Source: Bacillus sp. CGMCC 1.16541
GTDB lineage: Bacteria; Bacillota; Bacilli; Bacillales; Bacillaceae_H
DNA length: 64,000 nucleotides
Direction of reading: 5' to 3'
Assembly (NCBI RefSeq): GCF_003184905.1
Contig: NZ_QFRU01000001.1
Location: forward strand, 248,001 to 312,000
How positions within the stretch are numbered: position 1 is the stretch's first letter; each line of letters starts with the position of its first letter. Under the pieces are notes generated by a model. The model saw nothing but the letters and a program-made list of their open reading frames with translations. It ran no database searches and was not told where the DNA came from. A program made the translations under genes and the position numbers. Positions 1 to 9,383 of this stretch are shown here, in pieces.

Positions 1-815
1 ATTAGAAGAACACCAATCCACTGCATTGCACCTACAAGTTCCCTAAGAATCAAGCTAGACATGAAAACCGCTGTCGGAAGCTCCGCCGCACCTAAAATTG
101 TAGCCAGTCCAGACCCGATTTTAGGTACTCCAATTGAGAAAAATAAAGTAGGAATAAATAGACCAAATAAACCAAGTAAACATCCCCACACCCAAAGCCC
201 TTCCATAAGTGTACCATTGATTAGAAAGGACGGCGGTAAAATGATACATAAAGAAACAAGTGTACCCGTTGAGATAATGGCACTTCGTGTAATCGATGGC
301 ACAGTCACCTCTACTCGACCGCTAAAATAAATAAATAACGCAAACGTAACGGCTGACAGTAACCCGTATATCACGCCTACTTCATATAAAACGTATTGCC
401 CTTCAAATACACCACCAGCAAGAAACGTACCAATCGTTAAAATGACAAGCGATTGTCGTTTTGCTTTGCTCGGTAGCTTCTTAAGAGTGAGTGCTTCTAA
501 CAGTAGTCCAATCCATGTGAACTGAAACAAAAGAACAATCGCGATCGATGCGGGAATGGTTTGAAGTGACATATAATAGAAAATACTCGTTAAACAAGTA
601 GTCACTCCGACTGCCATCAGTGGTGGCCACTGTTTCCACGCCACTTTTTTACGAGAAAATAAAAAAGTAAGCATCCATAAAAAGAGACAACCAAAGAAGA
701 TTTGCGCACCAATTACGTCACGAGCAATGTACCCTTTGTTATACGCAAACTTTACAATCGTCGATAAAACACCATAACTACACGCACCTAGAAAGACCAC
801 TATCATATATCGCAT
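1..815 (-). CDS. EamA/DMT-family transporter, C-terminus cut by window edge
   Basis: Reading the minus strand from an ATG at 815 gives an open frame of 271 codons that runs off the window without a stop. The product is very hydrophobic, with about eight or nine visible membrane segments, and has the two-fold pattern of drug/metabolite (EamA) exporters. It begins MRYMIVVFLGACSYGVLST and later contains GLFIPTLFFSIGVPKIGSG, typical of the second EamA repeat. An AGAAGGG ribosome site lies about 9 nt upstream. It starts 29 nt after the topB stop on the same strand, so it is probably cotranscribed with topB. The substrate cannot be inferred. Confidence 0.85.
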   Translation of the reverse strand, partial: MRYMIVVFLGACSYGVLSTIVKFAYNKGYIARDVIGAQIFFGCLFLWMLTFLFSRKKVAWKQWPPLMAVGVTTCLTSIFYYMSLQTIPASIAIVLLFQFTWIGLLLEALTLKKLPSKAKRQSLVILTIGTFLAGGVFEGQYVLYEVGVIYGLLSAVTFALFIYFSGRVEVTVPSITRSAIISTGTLVSLCIILPPSFLINGTLMEGLWVWGCLLGLFGLFIPTLFFSIGVPKIGSGLATILGAAELPTAVFMSSLILRELVGAMQWIGVLL

Positions 816-844
816 GTTCTCTAACCCTTCTATTTAAAACTCTC

Positions 845-3004
845 CTATGAAGGAGTGGGAAATTCAAATACGACTTTTTTATCTTTCTCATCCCACTTTA
901 AATAGGCATCAAATGTTTTTTCGCCTTTTTTAAATCCTTTAATTAAGTTCGTTTTGCCATCTTTTAATAACTTTTTCACGTTTGCTTGTGAGACGGTTTT
1001 ACTTAAGATTCTTTTAGACACTGTAAACGTACAGTTCGTTTTTGCGTAATTTGAACATCCGTAAAATTGGCCTTTCTCCATGACTTTCCCATCACATAAT
1101 TTACATGTTCCAAGTGAAACGTTACGTGCTTTTTTATGCTTTGGCCCTTCAATGGATTCAACATCTAAACCTTGAAAATCCCAAGACTCTGCTGTTTGAA
1201 TGGCATCTTGAATAATTTTACTTGATAATTTTTTCGTTTGTTCCATAAATGCTGCAGCTGATGCTTTTCCCTGTCCAATTTCAGCAAGGCGCTGTTCCCA
1301 CTTTGCTGTCATTTCTGGGGAAGCTAATATTTTATCACCAATCGCTGTTATTAATACTTTCGCTTTATCTGTCGCAAACACTTGGTTTTTCGTCACTTCA
1401 ATGTACTTACGATCCTTTAACATCGTAATAATACCTGCCCGTGTTGCTTCAGTTCCAAGTCCTTCTGATTTCATTAAGACTTTTTCTAACTCTTCATTAT
1501 CAAGATGTTTACCAGCCGTTTTCATAAGTGTAATTAATTTTCCTTCGGTATAACGCTTTGGAGGTTGTGTTTTTCCTTCTTTCACTTGCACATCAACCAC
1601 TTTACCTTGTTCACCTTTTTCGACGTTTGGTAACAGAACATCTTTGTCCTCTTTATCATTTTGGATGATGACTTTACGCCATCCTTCTTGGATTTGTTGT
1701 TTTCCTTTTGAAACAAATTCCGCACGACCATCTACAAGAGTCAGCAATGTTGTATAATCAAAAATTGCTTTTTCATAATGGGCAGCAATTAAACGCCGCA
1801 CAACTAAATCATAAATTTTCCGCTCATCTCCTGATAACGTGGATGGATCTTTTACTTGCTCTGTCGGAATAATTGCGTAGTGGTCTGTCACTTTCTTTTC
1901 ATTTACAAACCGTTTGTTATTTACAATGGATGATTGAGGTAACGGAAAATACGATGCATAGTCTTTAAAATGGCTGAGCTTTTGTAAGATATCTGGAAAT
2001 GTTTCAGCCTCACCTTTCGTTACATAATTAGAATCAGAACGTGGATATGAAACAATACCTTTTTGATAAAGAGATTGCAGAACATCTAATGTTTTTTTAG
2101 GAGAAAATTTAAACATACTATTTGCCGTCGCTTGAAGAGCCGATAAATTAAACAAGAGCGGTGGTTGAAACTCTTTTCTCTCTGTATCAATCTCGTTTAC
2201 TTCCGCTTCTTTCCCTTGACAAAAAGCAGCAATCTTCATTGCCATTTCTTGAGTCGTTAAACGCGACTCCTGCTCTTTTTGCCATTTTCCTTCATACCTC
2301 TTTCCGTTCATATCAAATGTGGCCAGTACTTCCCAAAAAGGCTTTGACTCAAAAGACTCAATCTCTTTTTCTCGCTTTACAATTAAAGCAAGTGTAGGTG
2401 TTTGAACACGTCCTGCTGAAAACACACCTTGAATTCCTTTACTCTTAAGTAACAGGCTGTACACACGTGAAGCATTCATTCCGACTACCCAATCTGCACA
2501 CGCCCTTGTATAGGCTTCATAGTATAAGTTTCTCGTATCTTCTTCGTCTTTTAATTGCTGAAAACCTTCATAAATCGCCTTTGGAGTTAAAGAAGAAATC
2601 CACAATCGCTTCATCGGCTTTTTCACACCAGACAAGTGAATGATGTTGCGAATGATTAGCTCTCCTTCCCGACCAGCATCTCCTGCATGAATGACTTCTG
2701 TCACTGTTGGCTTTCTCAACAACTGTTTCACAATTTGAAATTGCTTTGCTTTTGACTTAGTCACTTCATATTGAAATTGATCCGGAATAATAGGCAACGT
2801 ATTGATTGACCACTTCTTCCACTCTGGTTTATACGTTTGAGGATCCACTAGCTGACATAAATGCCCGACTGCCCATGTAACATATGCACCTTTTGCAAAC
2901 AGCTCGTTAGGCATGATCTCTATGTAACCTTGATGTTTTTTTGTTTTAAATTGAGAAGCTAACGTTGCACCTTGATCAGGCTTCTCTGCAATAATTACTT
3001 TCAT
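845..3004 (-). CDS. topB: DNA topoisomerase III (type IA)
   Basis: 719 residues, normal length for bacterial TopB. It cuts one DNA strand through a 5'-phosphotyrosine and resolves single-stranded junctions and recombination intermediates. The TOPRIM domain is N-terminal, with AEKPD near residue 6 and DAGREGE at 109-115. The catalytic tyrosine is Y320 in SYPRSDS. The FSAGRVQTPTLALIV block near 195-209 is characteristic. The C-terminus carries one four-cysteine zinc ribbon (CKLC ... GCSN ... NCTF). The start has an AGGAG site. Downstream on the same strand is the EamA transporter. Motif-level identification is secure. Confidence 0.96.
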   Translation of the reverse strand: MKVIIAEKPDQGATLASQFKTKKHQGYIEIMPNELFAKGAYVTWAVGHLCQLVDPQTYKPEWKKWSINTLPIIPDQFQYEVTKSKAKQFQIVKQLLRKPTVTEVIHAGDAGREGELIIRNIIHLSGVKKPMKRLWISSLTPKAIYEGFQQLKDEEDTRNLYYEAYTRACADWVVGMNASRVYSLLLKSKGIQGVFSAGRVQTPTLALIVKREKEIESFESKPFWEVLATFDMNGKRYEGKWQKEQESRLTTQEMAMKIAAFCQGKEAEVNEIDTERKEFQPPLLFNLSALQATANSMFKFSPKKTLDVLQSLYQKGIVSYPRSDSNYVTKGEAETFPDILQKLSHFKDYASYFPLPQSSIVNNKRFVNEKKVTDHYAIIPTEQVKDPSTLSGDERKIYDLVVRRLIAAHYEKAIFDYTTLLTLVDGRAEFVSKGKQQIQEGWRKVIIQNDKEDKDVLLPNVEKGEQGKVVDVQVKEGKTQPPKRYTEGKLITLMKTAGKHLDNEELEKVLMKSEGLGTEATRAGIITMLKDRKYIEVTKNQVFATDKAKVLITAIGDKILASPEMTAKWEQRLAEIGQGKASAAAFMEQTKKLSSKIIQDAIQTAESWDFQGLDVESIEGPKHKKARNVSLGTCKLCDGKVMEKGQFYGCSNYAKTNCTFTVSKRILSKTVSQANVKKLLKDGKTNLIKGFKKGEKTFDAYLKWDEKDKKVVFEFPTPS

Positions 3005-3129
3005 AAAAAAACTCCTAACAACTTAAACTAAATCATGTACTTTATTATACTATATAAAAAAGAGTTCAAGAGTTTTTATAACAATTTTTAACGTCTCTAT
3101 CTGATGCTATTACCTGCCTTCTCAAAAAG

Positions 3130-3181
3130 AGAAAGCCCGCTTCTACATTTGACTTCTTCATCAATTTAGAAACGGACTTTC
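3130..3181 (-). terminator. Rho-independent terminator of the CheY-like gene
   Basis: On the minus strand GAAAGTCCGTTTCTA pairs with TAGAAGCGGGCTTTC around a loop of about 20 nt, followed by a T-rich stretch. It lies directly behind the stop of the receiver gene at 3184. Confidence 0.8.
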
Positions 3182-3183
3182 AC

Positions 3184-3549
3184 TTATCCAGCTTTAGAAA
3201 TGTTGTTTAGAATAGTAGGAAGCTTTTCAAAATAAGGCTTAATGACAAAGTCTGTTGCACCATACTTTAATGCTTCTAAAATCATTGATCGTTGTCCCAT
3301 TGCCGAACACATAATGACTTTTGCATGCTTGTCAATTTCTTTAATCTTTTCTAACGCGATAAGCCCACTTTGTTCTGGCATTGTAATATCTAGTAACACG
3401 ATGCTAGGAGTCATCACTTTATACTGTTCTACTGCTTCAATTCCGTTTGAAGCTTCACTAATAACGTTAAAACCATGTTCTTTTACAATTGTTGTTAGCC
3501 ATCTTCTCATAAATAACGAGTCATCTGCAATTAAGATTGTTTTATTCAC
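3184..3549 (-). CDS. Stand-alone CheY-like response regulator receiver
   Basis: 121 residues forming a single receiver domain with no output domain. Visible residues are the acidic pair D9-D10, the phospho-acceptor D54 (LLDITMP), S82 and the conserved K104 in FVIKPY. It starts at GTG (3549) with AGAGGAG 7 nt upstream. No kinase or chemotaxis gene is adjacent, so its partner kinase and target protein are unknown. The single-domain form suggests regulation by protein-protein contact, as in CheY or Spo0F. Its own terminator follows, so it is probably monocistronic. Confidence 0.85.
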   Translation of the reverse strand: MNKTILIADDSLFMRRWLTTIVKEHGFNVISEASNGIEAVEQYKVMTPSIVLLDITMPEQSGLIALEKIKEIDKHAKVIMCSAMGQRSMILEALKYGATDFVIKPYFEKLPTILNNISKAG

Positions 3550-3760
3550 ACTTTTACTCCTCTACTCATGTTTAAATTGAATACATACTCTATGTCAATG
3601 TTTTGATTTCATCTAGTGATTCGGTCTCAATCATAGTTCTTTCTACTTGTTTCTACAATATCTTACTCACGAAATGACAAAAAAGGAACTCCAAATGTCC
3701 CCTTTTATTTCTTTATAGCACCCTAAAAAAGGTGTCAAAAAAAGGGGCGTGTTCACACAG

Positions 3761-3825
3761 CAAAAAACCCTTTGCTTATGTGATCCACTATCATGAATGG
3801 ATACATAAGCAAAGGGTTTTTAACA
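3761..3825 (-). terminator. Strong terminator hairpin behind the 188-residue gene
   Basis: AAAAACCCTTTGCTTATGT pairs with ACATAAGCAAAGGGTTTTT around a short irregular loop. T-runs on both sides make it capable of working in both directions. It follows the stop at 3839. Confidence 0.85.
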
Positions 3826-3838
3826 TACTCTTTCTTCT

Positions 3839-4405
3839 CTATCTCTTTTTTTGTAATTCACCATATAATCGACTAATTGCATATGCGATAGGTTCTTCAT
3901 ACGATTGATGTCCACTAGCCATTGTAATCTCTTTTAACATGCTATAAATATGAGGCTGTAATTTGACTTGAAGCGTTACCTTTTGTTCTTGTTGGAAAGG
4001 TTCATTTCCTTTATCAGTTGAAATGGTGGTATTTTGCGCCCCTTTTTCTGCAATCCATATTGCATCCTCTGCTGTTTCCACTTTACCATATTGGCGAATC
4101 CAACCTTTTGCCATATTTAATGTATAAAGGATAAATGCTTTATTATCTGCTGTGTTTTTCGTTTCAAATTGATGATTGGTCATAAATACCGCTTGATACA
4201 AAAGTACACTAATGACTTCATCCTTTAAATGAAGCTTACGTAATTCATCAATTAAATCTGCGACATATTTAGGCAGAGGCATAAATACACCTTTTACTTC
4301 TTTCACAAGATCCATTGTAATTGACTCTGTTGAATATCGCTTAAAATCTTTTATAATATCTTTCATTGCAGTCTCATTCGACATGAACACACCACCAACA
4401 TTCAT
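3839..4405 (-). CDS. Uncharacterised protein, 188 residues
   Basis: I do not recognise a family. The protein is soluble, mostly helical and mildly acidic, with no signal peptide or membrane segment. The C-terminal part (about residues 138-188: KVTLQVKLQPHIYSMLKEI followed by AISRLYGELQ) resembles a small ribbon-helix-helix-like or dimerisation segment, but this is only an impression. Two starts are possible: ATG 4405 with AAAGGAT 7 nt upstream, which I prefer, or ATG 4384 with a weaker GGTGG. It has its own terminator. Nothing nearby fixes a function. Confidence 0.7.
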   Translation of the reverse strand: MNVGGVFMSNETAMKDIIKDFKRYSTESITMDLVKEVKGVFMPLPKYVADLIDELRKLHLKDEVISVLLYQAVFMTNHQFETKNTADNKAFILYTLNMAKGWIRQYGKVETAEDAIWIAEKGAQNTTISTDKGNEPFQQEQKVTLQVKLQPHIYSMLKEITMASGHQSYEEPIAYAISRLYGELQKKR

Positions 4406-4501
4406 AATATATCCTTTATTATATAGGAAAGTACAAAATGTTCATATAGGATGTGTGATATACTCAAAAAATCCTACAATCTGCTAAAATACTTCCTGCT
4501 C

Positions 4502-5284
4502 TTATTCGACGAGATATGTATACAAAAGATGTCCTATTTCTGTAATAATTTGACGGCCTTCATAATTGTCATCTAACTCGTCGATTAATACTGCCACATA
4601 AACTGTTTGATCTTTATAATGAACGATGGCACAGTCATGCTCAACACCTGGCAGTTCTCCTGTTTTATTTGCAATTGAAACAATATCTCGATTCATCTTA
4701 GCTGGCAACTTATCATAAAACTGCTGTTGCTGAAGAGTGTGTAACATCCTATCGCGATTTTCCTTTTCAAACACCTGACTTTTATCAATCATTTTCAAGC
4801 ACTTCACCATATCAGATGCAGACGTCAAATTATCAAGGCCTTTCGTTATGGCTTCAAAGTCCATGAGTTTCCTTTGAAGAGAGGTGTGCTGTAAATCTAA
4901 CTGACGGCATAGCTCATGAATGGATTGTTGAGTAAGTCGGTCGATTAACAAGTTTGTAGCTGTATTATCCGAAACAATAATCATGAGCGTTAATAAATCT
5001 TTTATCGTTAATGTTGCTGCGTCAGATAAAGAAGTTAAAACGCCTGCCCCTCCTACTTTATCCTTTTGGGGAACCGTTACAAGTTCTTCTAAATCAATCA
5101 CACCTTGTTGAACTTGCCTATAGCCTTCTAGTAAAATAGGAACCTTTATTAAGCTAGCTGCTGAATACGTAGTATCCGCGTGAATGGTAATGCTGTGAGG
5201 ACACATATCAATTGCAACACTTACACGACCACGACACTTGTCGATTACAGTTTGAATACGTTCCTCTAACGATACGATGTTCAT
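4502..5284 (-). CDS. Class-A beta-lactamase-like serine hydrolase (cytosolic)
   Basis: 260 residues with all three class-A active-site elements: S44-x-x-K47 (SLIK), S105-D106-N107 and K207-T208-G209. The segment around D142-E144 could supply the omega-loop acid. No signal peptide or lipobox is present, so unlike secreted beta-lactamases it should stay in the cytosol. It is the last gene of the dpp-ykf peptide operon, 15 nt behind the ABC ATPase gene. That context favours a peptidase or esterase acting on imported peptides rather than antibiotic resistance. The function is inferred from motifs and position only. Confidence 0.8.
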   Translation of the reverse strand: MNIVSLEERIQTVIDKCRGRVSVAIDMCPHSITIHADTTYSAASLIKVPILLEGYRQVQQGVIDLEELVTVPQKDKVGGAGVLTSLSDAATLTIKDLLTLMIIVSDNTATNLLIDRLTQQSIHELCRQLDLQHTSLQRKLMDFEAITKGLDNLTSASDMVKCLKMIDKSQVFEKENRDRMLHTLQQQQFYDKLPAKMNRDIVSIANKTGELPGVEHDCAIVHYKDQTVYVAVLIDELDDNYEGRQIITEIGHLLYTYLVE

Positions 5285-5299
5285 CTACTATTCATCCTT

Positions 5300-6310
5300 T
5301 TATTTTGTAACAGCCACTTCATTATGATCTTGGTTACCTATCACACTTTGATCATACAAATGACATGCAACAAAATGTTTTTCTTCTACTTCTTGCCACT
5401 TCGGCTTCGTTGTCGCACATGCTTCCATTGCAAATGGACATCTTGTTCGGAATACACAGCCACTTGGTGGGTTCATCGGACTTGGAATTTCACCTTTTAA
5501 AATCATTCGCTCTCGCTTATCTTCAACATCTGGATCAGGAATTGGAATGGCAGATAGTAGAGCTTGTGTATAAGGATGAAGTGGTTTTTTATAAAGCTCT
5601 TTACTCTCTGTTAGTTCTACTAGATGTCCTAAATACATAACACCAATTCGATCACTAATATGTTTAACCATTGAAAGGTCATGCGCGATAAACAAGTAAG
5701 TTAGCCCTTTTTCTTTTTGAAGCTTTTTCATTAAATTAACAACTTGAGCTTGAACAGATACATCTAACGCTGAAATGGGTTCATCTGCAATAATAAAATC
5801 TGGATTTAAAGCAAGAGCACGCGCAATCCCAATGCGTTGCCTTTGTCCTCCACTAAACTCATGAGGATAACGGTTTGCATGATCACGGTTCAATCCAACG
5901 TCTTCTAATAACTGATATACACGTTCTAACTGTTCTTTTTTATTTGAATATAAGTTGTGTGCTTCCATTGGCTCAGCAATAATCTCACGCACAGTGGAGC
6001 GTGGATTGAGTGAGGCATACGGATCTTGGAAAATCATCTGCATATTTCGATAAAATGCTAGTTTTTCTTTTTCAGTGAGAGTATGAACATTTTTACCGTC
6101 GTACAAAACTTCTCCTTCTGTGCGGTCATACAGGCCAATAATTGTACGCCCGGTTGTCGATTTGCCACAGCCAGATTCTCCTACTAATCCAAATGTCTCC
6201 CCTTTATGAATATCAAACGATACATCATCAACTGCTTTTAATGTTTTACCTTTTTCAAGTTGAAAGTACTTTTTTACGTTCTTTACTTCTAGTAGTTTAT
6301 GTTTTGTCAT
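5300..6310 (-). CDS. Oligopeptide ABC transporter ATPase (DppF/OppF type)
   Basis: 336 residues from ATG 6310, chosen because GGAGG sits 7 nt upstream; a longer frame exists but overlaps ykfC. Walker A is GESGCGKST at 44-52, followed by the Q-loop [13 protein letters not shown], signature SGGQRQR and Walker B FIIADEP. The C-terminal oligopeptide extension ends in the cysteine-rich [11 protein letters not shown] motif. It is the second ATPase of the Dpp importer. The first, dppD, lies 5 kb upstream in the same operon and the ykf enzymes are between them. It probably pairs with DppD at the membrane to energise peptide uptake. Confidence 0.9.
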   Translation of the reverse strand: MTKHKLLEVKNVKKYFQLEKGKTLKAVDDVSFDIHKGETFGLVGESGCGKSTTGRTIIGLYDRTEGEVLYDGKNVHTLTEKEKLAFYRNMQMIFQDPYASLNPRSTVREIIAEPMEAHNLYSNKKEQLERVYQLLEDVGLNRDHANRYPHEFSGGQRQRIGIARALALNPDFIIADEPISALDVSVQAQVVNLMKKLQKEKGLTYLFIAHDLSMVKHISDRIGVMYLGHLVELTESKELYKKPLHPYTQALLSAIPIPDPDVEDKRERMILKGEIPSPMNPPSGCVFRTRCPFAMEACATTKPKWQEVEEKHFVACHLYDQSVIGNQDHNEVAVTK

Positions 6311-6312
6311 GT

Positions 6313-7233
6313 TTAAGCCTCCGCCTCTTGCCAGTAACGTCTTGCTGCACAAAGTTCTTTTTCATAAGTAGTACTTTCTAACGAAAGAATTTCAATATCC
6401 CTACCTGTTTTAGGTGAATGAATCATTTTTCCATCTCCGTAGTAAATCCCTACATGACGGATATTTCCTTTCCCTTCATCATTTGCAAAAAACAATAAAT
6501 CTCCACGCTTCAACTGATCAAATGGTACATCTTCCCCTTCTGCAGCTTGATCATGTGCATCACGCGGAATCAGATAACCATTTGCTTTACACATTGTGTA
6601 GCTAAACCCTGAACAGTCATAGCCATAACTACTCATGCCACCCCACAAATAAGGCAAACCTAAAAATAATTCACCAGATTTAACAATGTCATCGCCGCTA
6701 CCCTTTACTTTGCTAAGGCTTGTTGATGATAACACAATATCTTGACGGTTTAAATATCCTTTACCGTTTGGCGTCCATACTTCCACCACTTCATCATATT
6801 CTCTTAAAACAGGAAGTGTTGTCTGAAAACTCAACTCAACTTCTTTTTGATTTTGTTCGTTATATAAATCTGTAAAAGGACGCGTTACAATGGCAAATTG
6901 AGTTGATTCGACTTGTTCTTTACTCTTTACTAGCTGATGACTAGGAATCCAGCCAGGGTACCCTTCATCGTCTTTTGATGAGGCTTGTTCAGGAATGACC
7001 ACATGTGACCATCCTTCTCTTTCTTCAATCACCGTCACCTCTTGCCCAAATAAAGCTTGCGATTGAACAAGATTGCGGTCGCATAACTCTAAACGTGTCT
7101 CGTACGTTAACGATTCTAGCCATGTTTGTATGTCTATTGAACGCGAAACAGCTAGCTTATCAATCTCACGAGCTGAATCAAAAGACGTCCAAACCGTTGC
7201 GACAGGTACAGAAATTACCGCTTTTCTACTCAT
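6313..7233 (-). CDS. ykfC: Gamma-D-glutamyl-L-diamino acid endopeptidase (NlpC/P60)
   Basis: 306 residues from ATG 7233 (GGAGG 8 nt upstream; a GTG one codon earlier is possible). Two SH3b-like regions (about 40-105 and 115-170) precede a C-terminal NlpC/P60 domain. That domain has the catalytic cysteine at about 207 (YDCSGF) and histidines at about 260 (RHVGIYYG) and 272 (MIHSP). YkfC cuts the gamma-D-Glu to diamino-acid bond of murein peptides with a free N-terminal L-Ala. No signal peptide is visible, fitting cytosolic processing of imported peptides. It lies between ykfB and the DppF-like ATPase gene. Confidence 0.93.
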   Translation of the reverse strand: MSRKAVISVPVATVWTSFDSAREIDKLAVSRSIDIQTWLESLTYETRLELCDRNLVQSQALFGQEVTVIEEREGWSHVVIPEQASSKDDEGYPGWIPSHQLVKSKEQVESTQFAIVTRPFTDLYNEQNQKEVELSFQTTLPVLREYDEVVEVWTPNGKGYLNRQDIVLSSTSLSKVKGSGDDIVKSGELFLGLPYLWGGMSSYGYDCSGFSYTMCKANGYLIPRDAHDQAAEGEDVPFDQLKRGDLLFFANDEGKGNIRHVGIYYGDGKMIHSPKTGRDIEILSLESTTYEKELCAARRYWQEAEA

Positions 7234-7256
7234 CACTCATTCCTCCTCTACTTTTA

Positions 7257-8336
7257 TTAAATGATGATTTGTTCAATTCCTAATCCTGATGTAGTCGGCA
7301 TTGTGATTTTTCTTCCTTCGTACTTAATACCACCTATCACTACATCTTTTGCAAGCATAAGTGGTGCATCAAAGTCAAATCGTGTCACATTTTTTTTACT
7401 GGCTGCAAAGTGTGCAGCAGCGGTAATACCAAGTCGTGTTTCAATCATGCTGCCGACCATGCACTCTACGCCACATGTTTCAGCTAAGTCATTAATCTTT
7501 TGTGCGTAGTAGATGCCACCAGCTTTCATTAGCTTAATGTTAATTAAATCTGCACTACGTGTTTTTAATACGTCAAATGCTTGCTTTGGAGTAAATACAC
7601 TTTCATCAGCCATGATCAACGTGTCTACTTCATCTGTGACTTGTTTTAACCCTTCAATATCCATCGCCTGTACAGGTTGTTCGACTAATTCAATATCTAA
7701 GCCGAGATCTTCCATTTTACGAATCGCTCTAACCGCTGCTTTTGGATCCCACCCTTGATTTGCATCCAAACGAATTTTAATATCGGCTCCAATTCGCTTA
7801 CGAATCTCTTGAATACGCTTAATATCTGTTTCAATCTCATCTTTACCCACTTTAATCTTTAACACATTAAATCCTTGTTTGATGTAAGTAACTGCGTCTT
7901 CTCCCATCTCCTCTGGGCTATTTACACTGACAGTATAGTCGGTTTCAAGTTCGTTTTTATAGCCGCCTAAAAACTGATAAAGAGGAAGATTACAATGCTG
8001 AGCTAAACAATCATAAATCGCCATATCAACAGCTGCTTTTGCACTTGAGTTACGAACCAACAATGTATTCATTTGTTGAAACAAATATTCATAGTTTAAT
8101 AAACTTTTCCCAATAAGAGCAGGCTTTAACACATGGTGAATTGCCGACTCAATACTTGCTAAACTATCTCCTGTAATGACAACCGTTGGAGGTGCCTCCC
8201 CCCATCCGACAATGTCATTCTCACATGTGAGTTTCACAACAATTGCTTCTGCCACTTCAACCGTCCGAAGAGCCGTTTTAAATGGTTTATGTAATGGAAC
8301 AGCAATTCGGAACGTTTCTAGTTGTGTAATGTTCAT
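7257..8336 (-). CDS. ykfB: L-Ala-D/L-Glu epimerase (enolase superfamily)
   Basis: 359 residues. This muconate-lactonizing-type enolase converts L-Ala-D-Glu from murein turnover into L-Ala-L-Glu so it can be hydrolysed. The acid/base lysines are K160 and K162 (LKIKVGKD) and K268 (INIKLMKAGG). Metal ligands are D191, E219 and D244. These match, number for number, the positions I recall for the B. subtilis enzyme. Its ATG overlaps the ykfA stop by 4 nt, so the two are translationally coupled, with AAGGATGAG as ribosome site. Confidence 0.95.
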   Translation of the reverse strand: MNITQLETFRIAVPLHKPFKTALRTVEVAEAIVVKLTCENDIVGWGEAPPTVVITGDSLASIESAIHHVLKPALIGKSLLNYEYLFQQMNTLLVRNSSAKAAVDMAIYDCLAQHCNLPLYQFLGGYKNELETDYTVSVNSPEEMGEDAVTYIKQGFNVLKIKVGKDEIETDIKRIQEIRKRIGADIKIRLDANQGWDPKAAVRAIRKMEDLGLDIELVEQPVQAMDIEGLKQVTDEVDTLIMADESVFTPKQAFDVLKTRSADLINIKLMKAGGIYYAQKINDLAETCGVECMVGSMIETRLGITAAAHFAASKKNVTRFDFDAPLMLAKDVVIGGIKYEGRKITMPTTSGLGIEQIII

Positions 8337-9274
8337 TCTGTCTCATCCTTTTCCTCAATGCCACTTTCGACAATAAATGTTTGATCATATGTATTCATTC
8401 TTCCAATTGACCCAATTGGAATGGCAATATTCGGTGAACAATGGCCAATTTTAAACCCTTTCATCGTTGGTTTACCCACTTGTGCAATATGATCCATAAA
8501 AACTTCATCTAATGTTAGTGATTGCTCACGTTTTACGGGGGCACAGTTATGAAAGTCACCAATAATCATTCCTTCTGCATCATGAAACTTGCCTGCCATC
8601 TTTAGTTGATTGACCATGCGATCGACTTTATATGGTTCTTCATCAATATCTTCAATAAAAAACACTTTTCCTTTTGTATCCACTTCAAATGGTGTACCTA
8701 ACGTATTCACTAATAATGTGAGGTTTCCACCAATGACAGGACCACTTGCTTCACCTTCTACAACGGTTTCAAGAGCTGAAATGTTTGATGTGTACTCAAT
8801 TGCATCATGATTAAATAATTGTTGAAAAGACAGCTTCGTACGTTCATGAACATCGTCTAATCCAATATCGGAACTGAGCATCGGTCCATGAAATGTAACG
8901 ATTCCTGTTTGTTGATAAATAGCCGTATGTAAAAACGTAATATCACTATAGCCCCAAAAGATTTTTGGATTCTTTTTGATAAGATTATAGTCTAGTTGAG
9001 ACACAATACGCCCCGTCCCAAATCCACCGCACGCACAAATAATACCTTTCACATCTGGATCTGCAAACATCTGATGAATATCTGCTAAACGTTCCTCATC
9101 TGTTCCTGCTAAATAGCCATGTTGATTATACAAAGATGCTCCTAGTTTTACATTCAATCCAAGTTGTTCAAGAAATGATAATGACTTTTTTAGTTTCTCT
9201 TGATTAGGCGGACTTGCTGGAGCGATAATTGCAACCGTATCACCTTGCTTTAGTTTTGCTGGTTTTACAACCAT
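8333..9274 (-). CDS. ykfA: Murein peptide LD-carboxypeptidase (S66 family)
   Basis: 313 residues. S66 peptidases such as LdcA remove the terminal D-Ala from murein tetrapeptides. The nucleophile is S110 in FWGYSD. The second conserved region, GGNLTLL, is near 190, followed by the acidic stretch FFIEDIDEEPYKVDR and a C-terminal histidine in KIGHCSPN. There is no signal peptide. It has an AAAGGAG ribosome site and is coupled to ykfB. A 109-nt gap separates it from dppE and may hold an attenuating hairpin (AGGGA/TCCCT near 9318-9343). Confidence 0.93.
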   Translation of the reverse strand: MVVKPAKLKQGDTVAIIAPASPPNQEKLKKSLSFLEQLGLNVKLGASLYNQHGYLAGTDEERLADIHQMFADPDVKGIICACGGFGTGRIVSQLDYNLIKKNPKIFWGYSDITFLHTAIYQQTGIVTFHGPMLSSDIGLDDVHERTKLSFQQLFNHDAIEYTSNISALETVVEGEASGPVIGGNLTLLVNTLGTPFEVDTKGKVFFIEDIDEEPYKVDRMVNQLKMAGKFHDAEGMIIGDFHNCAPVKREQSLTLDEVFMDHIAQVGKPTMKGFKIGHCSPNIAIPIGSIGRMNTYDQTFIVESGIEEKDETE

Positions 9275-9383
9275 TTTTCAACACTCCTTTATGAGAAAAA
9301 GAGAGGGAGATGACTCTAGGGAACAAAATGAAACAGTCCCTATTTCGAATCAACTCCACTCACTATACTCTCAAATCATTTGA

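Noticed and set aside
61-330. Plus-strand frame of 89 codons at the window start
   Set aside because: It is antisense to the clearly coding EamA transporter, whose frame runs through the whole region.
4502-5284. Antibiotic-resistance beta-lactamase
   Set aside because: No signal peptide and placement at the end of a peptide-uptake operon make a resistance role unlikely despite intact motifs.
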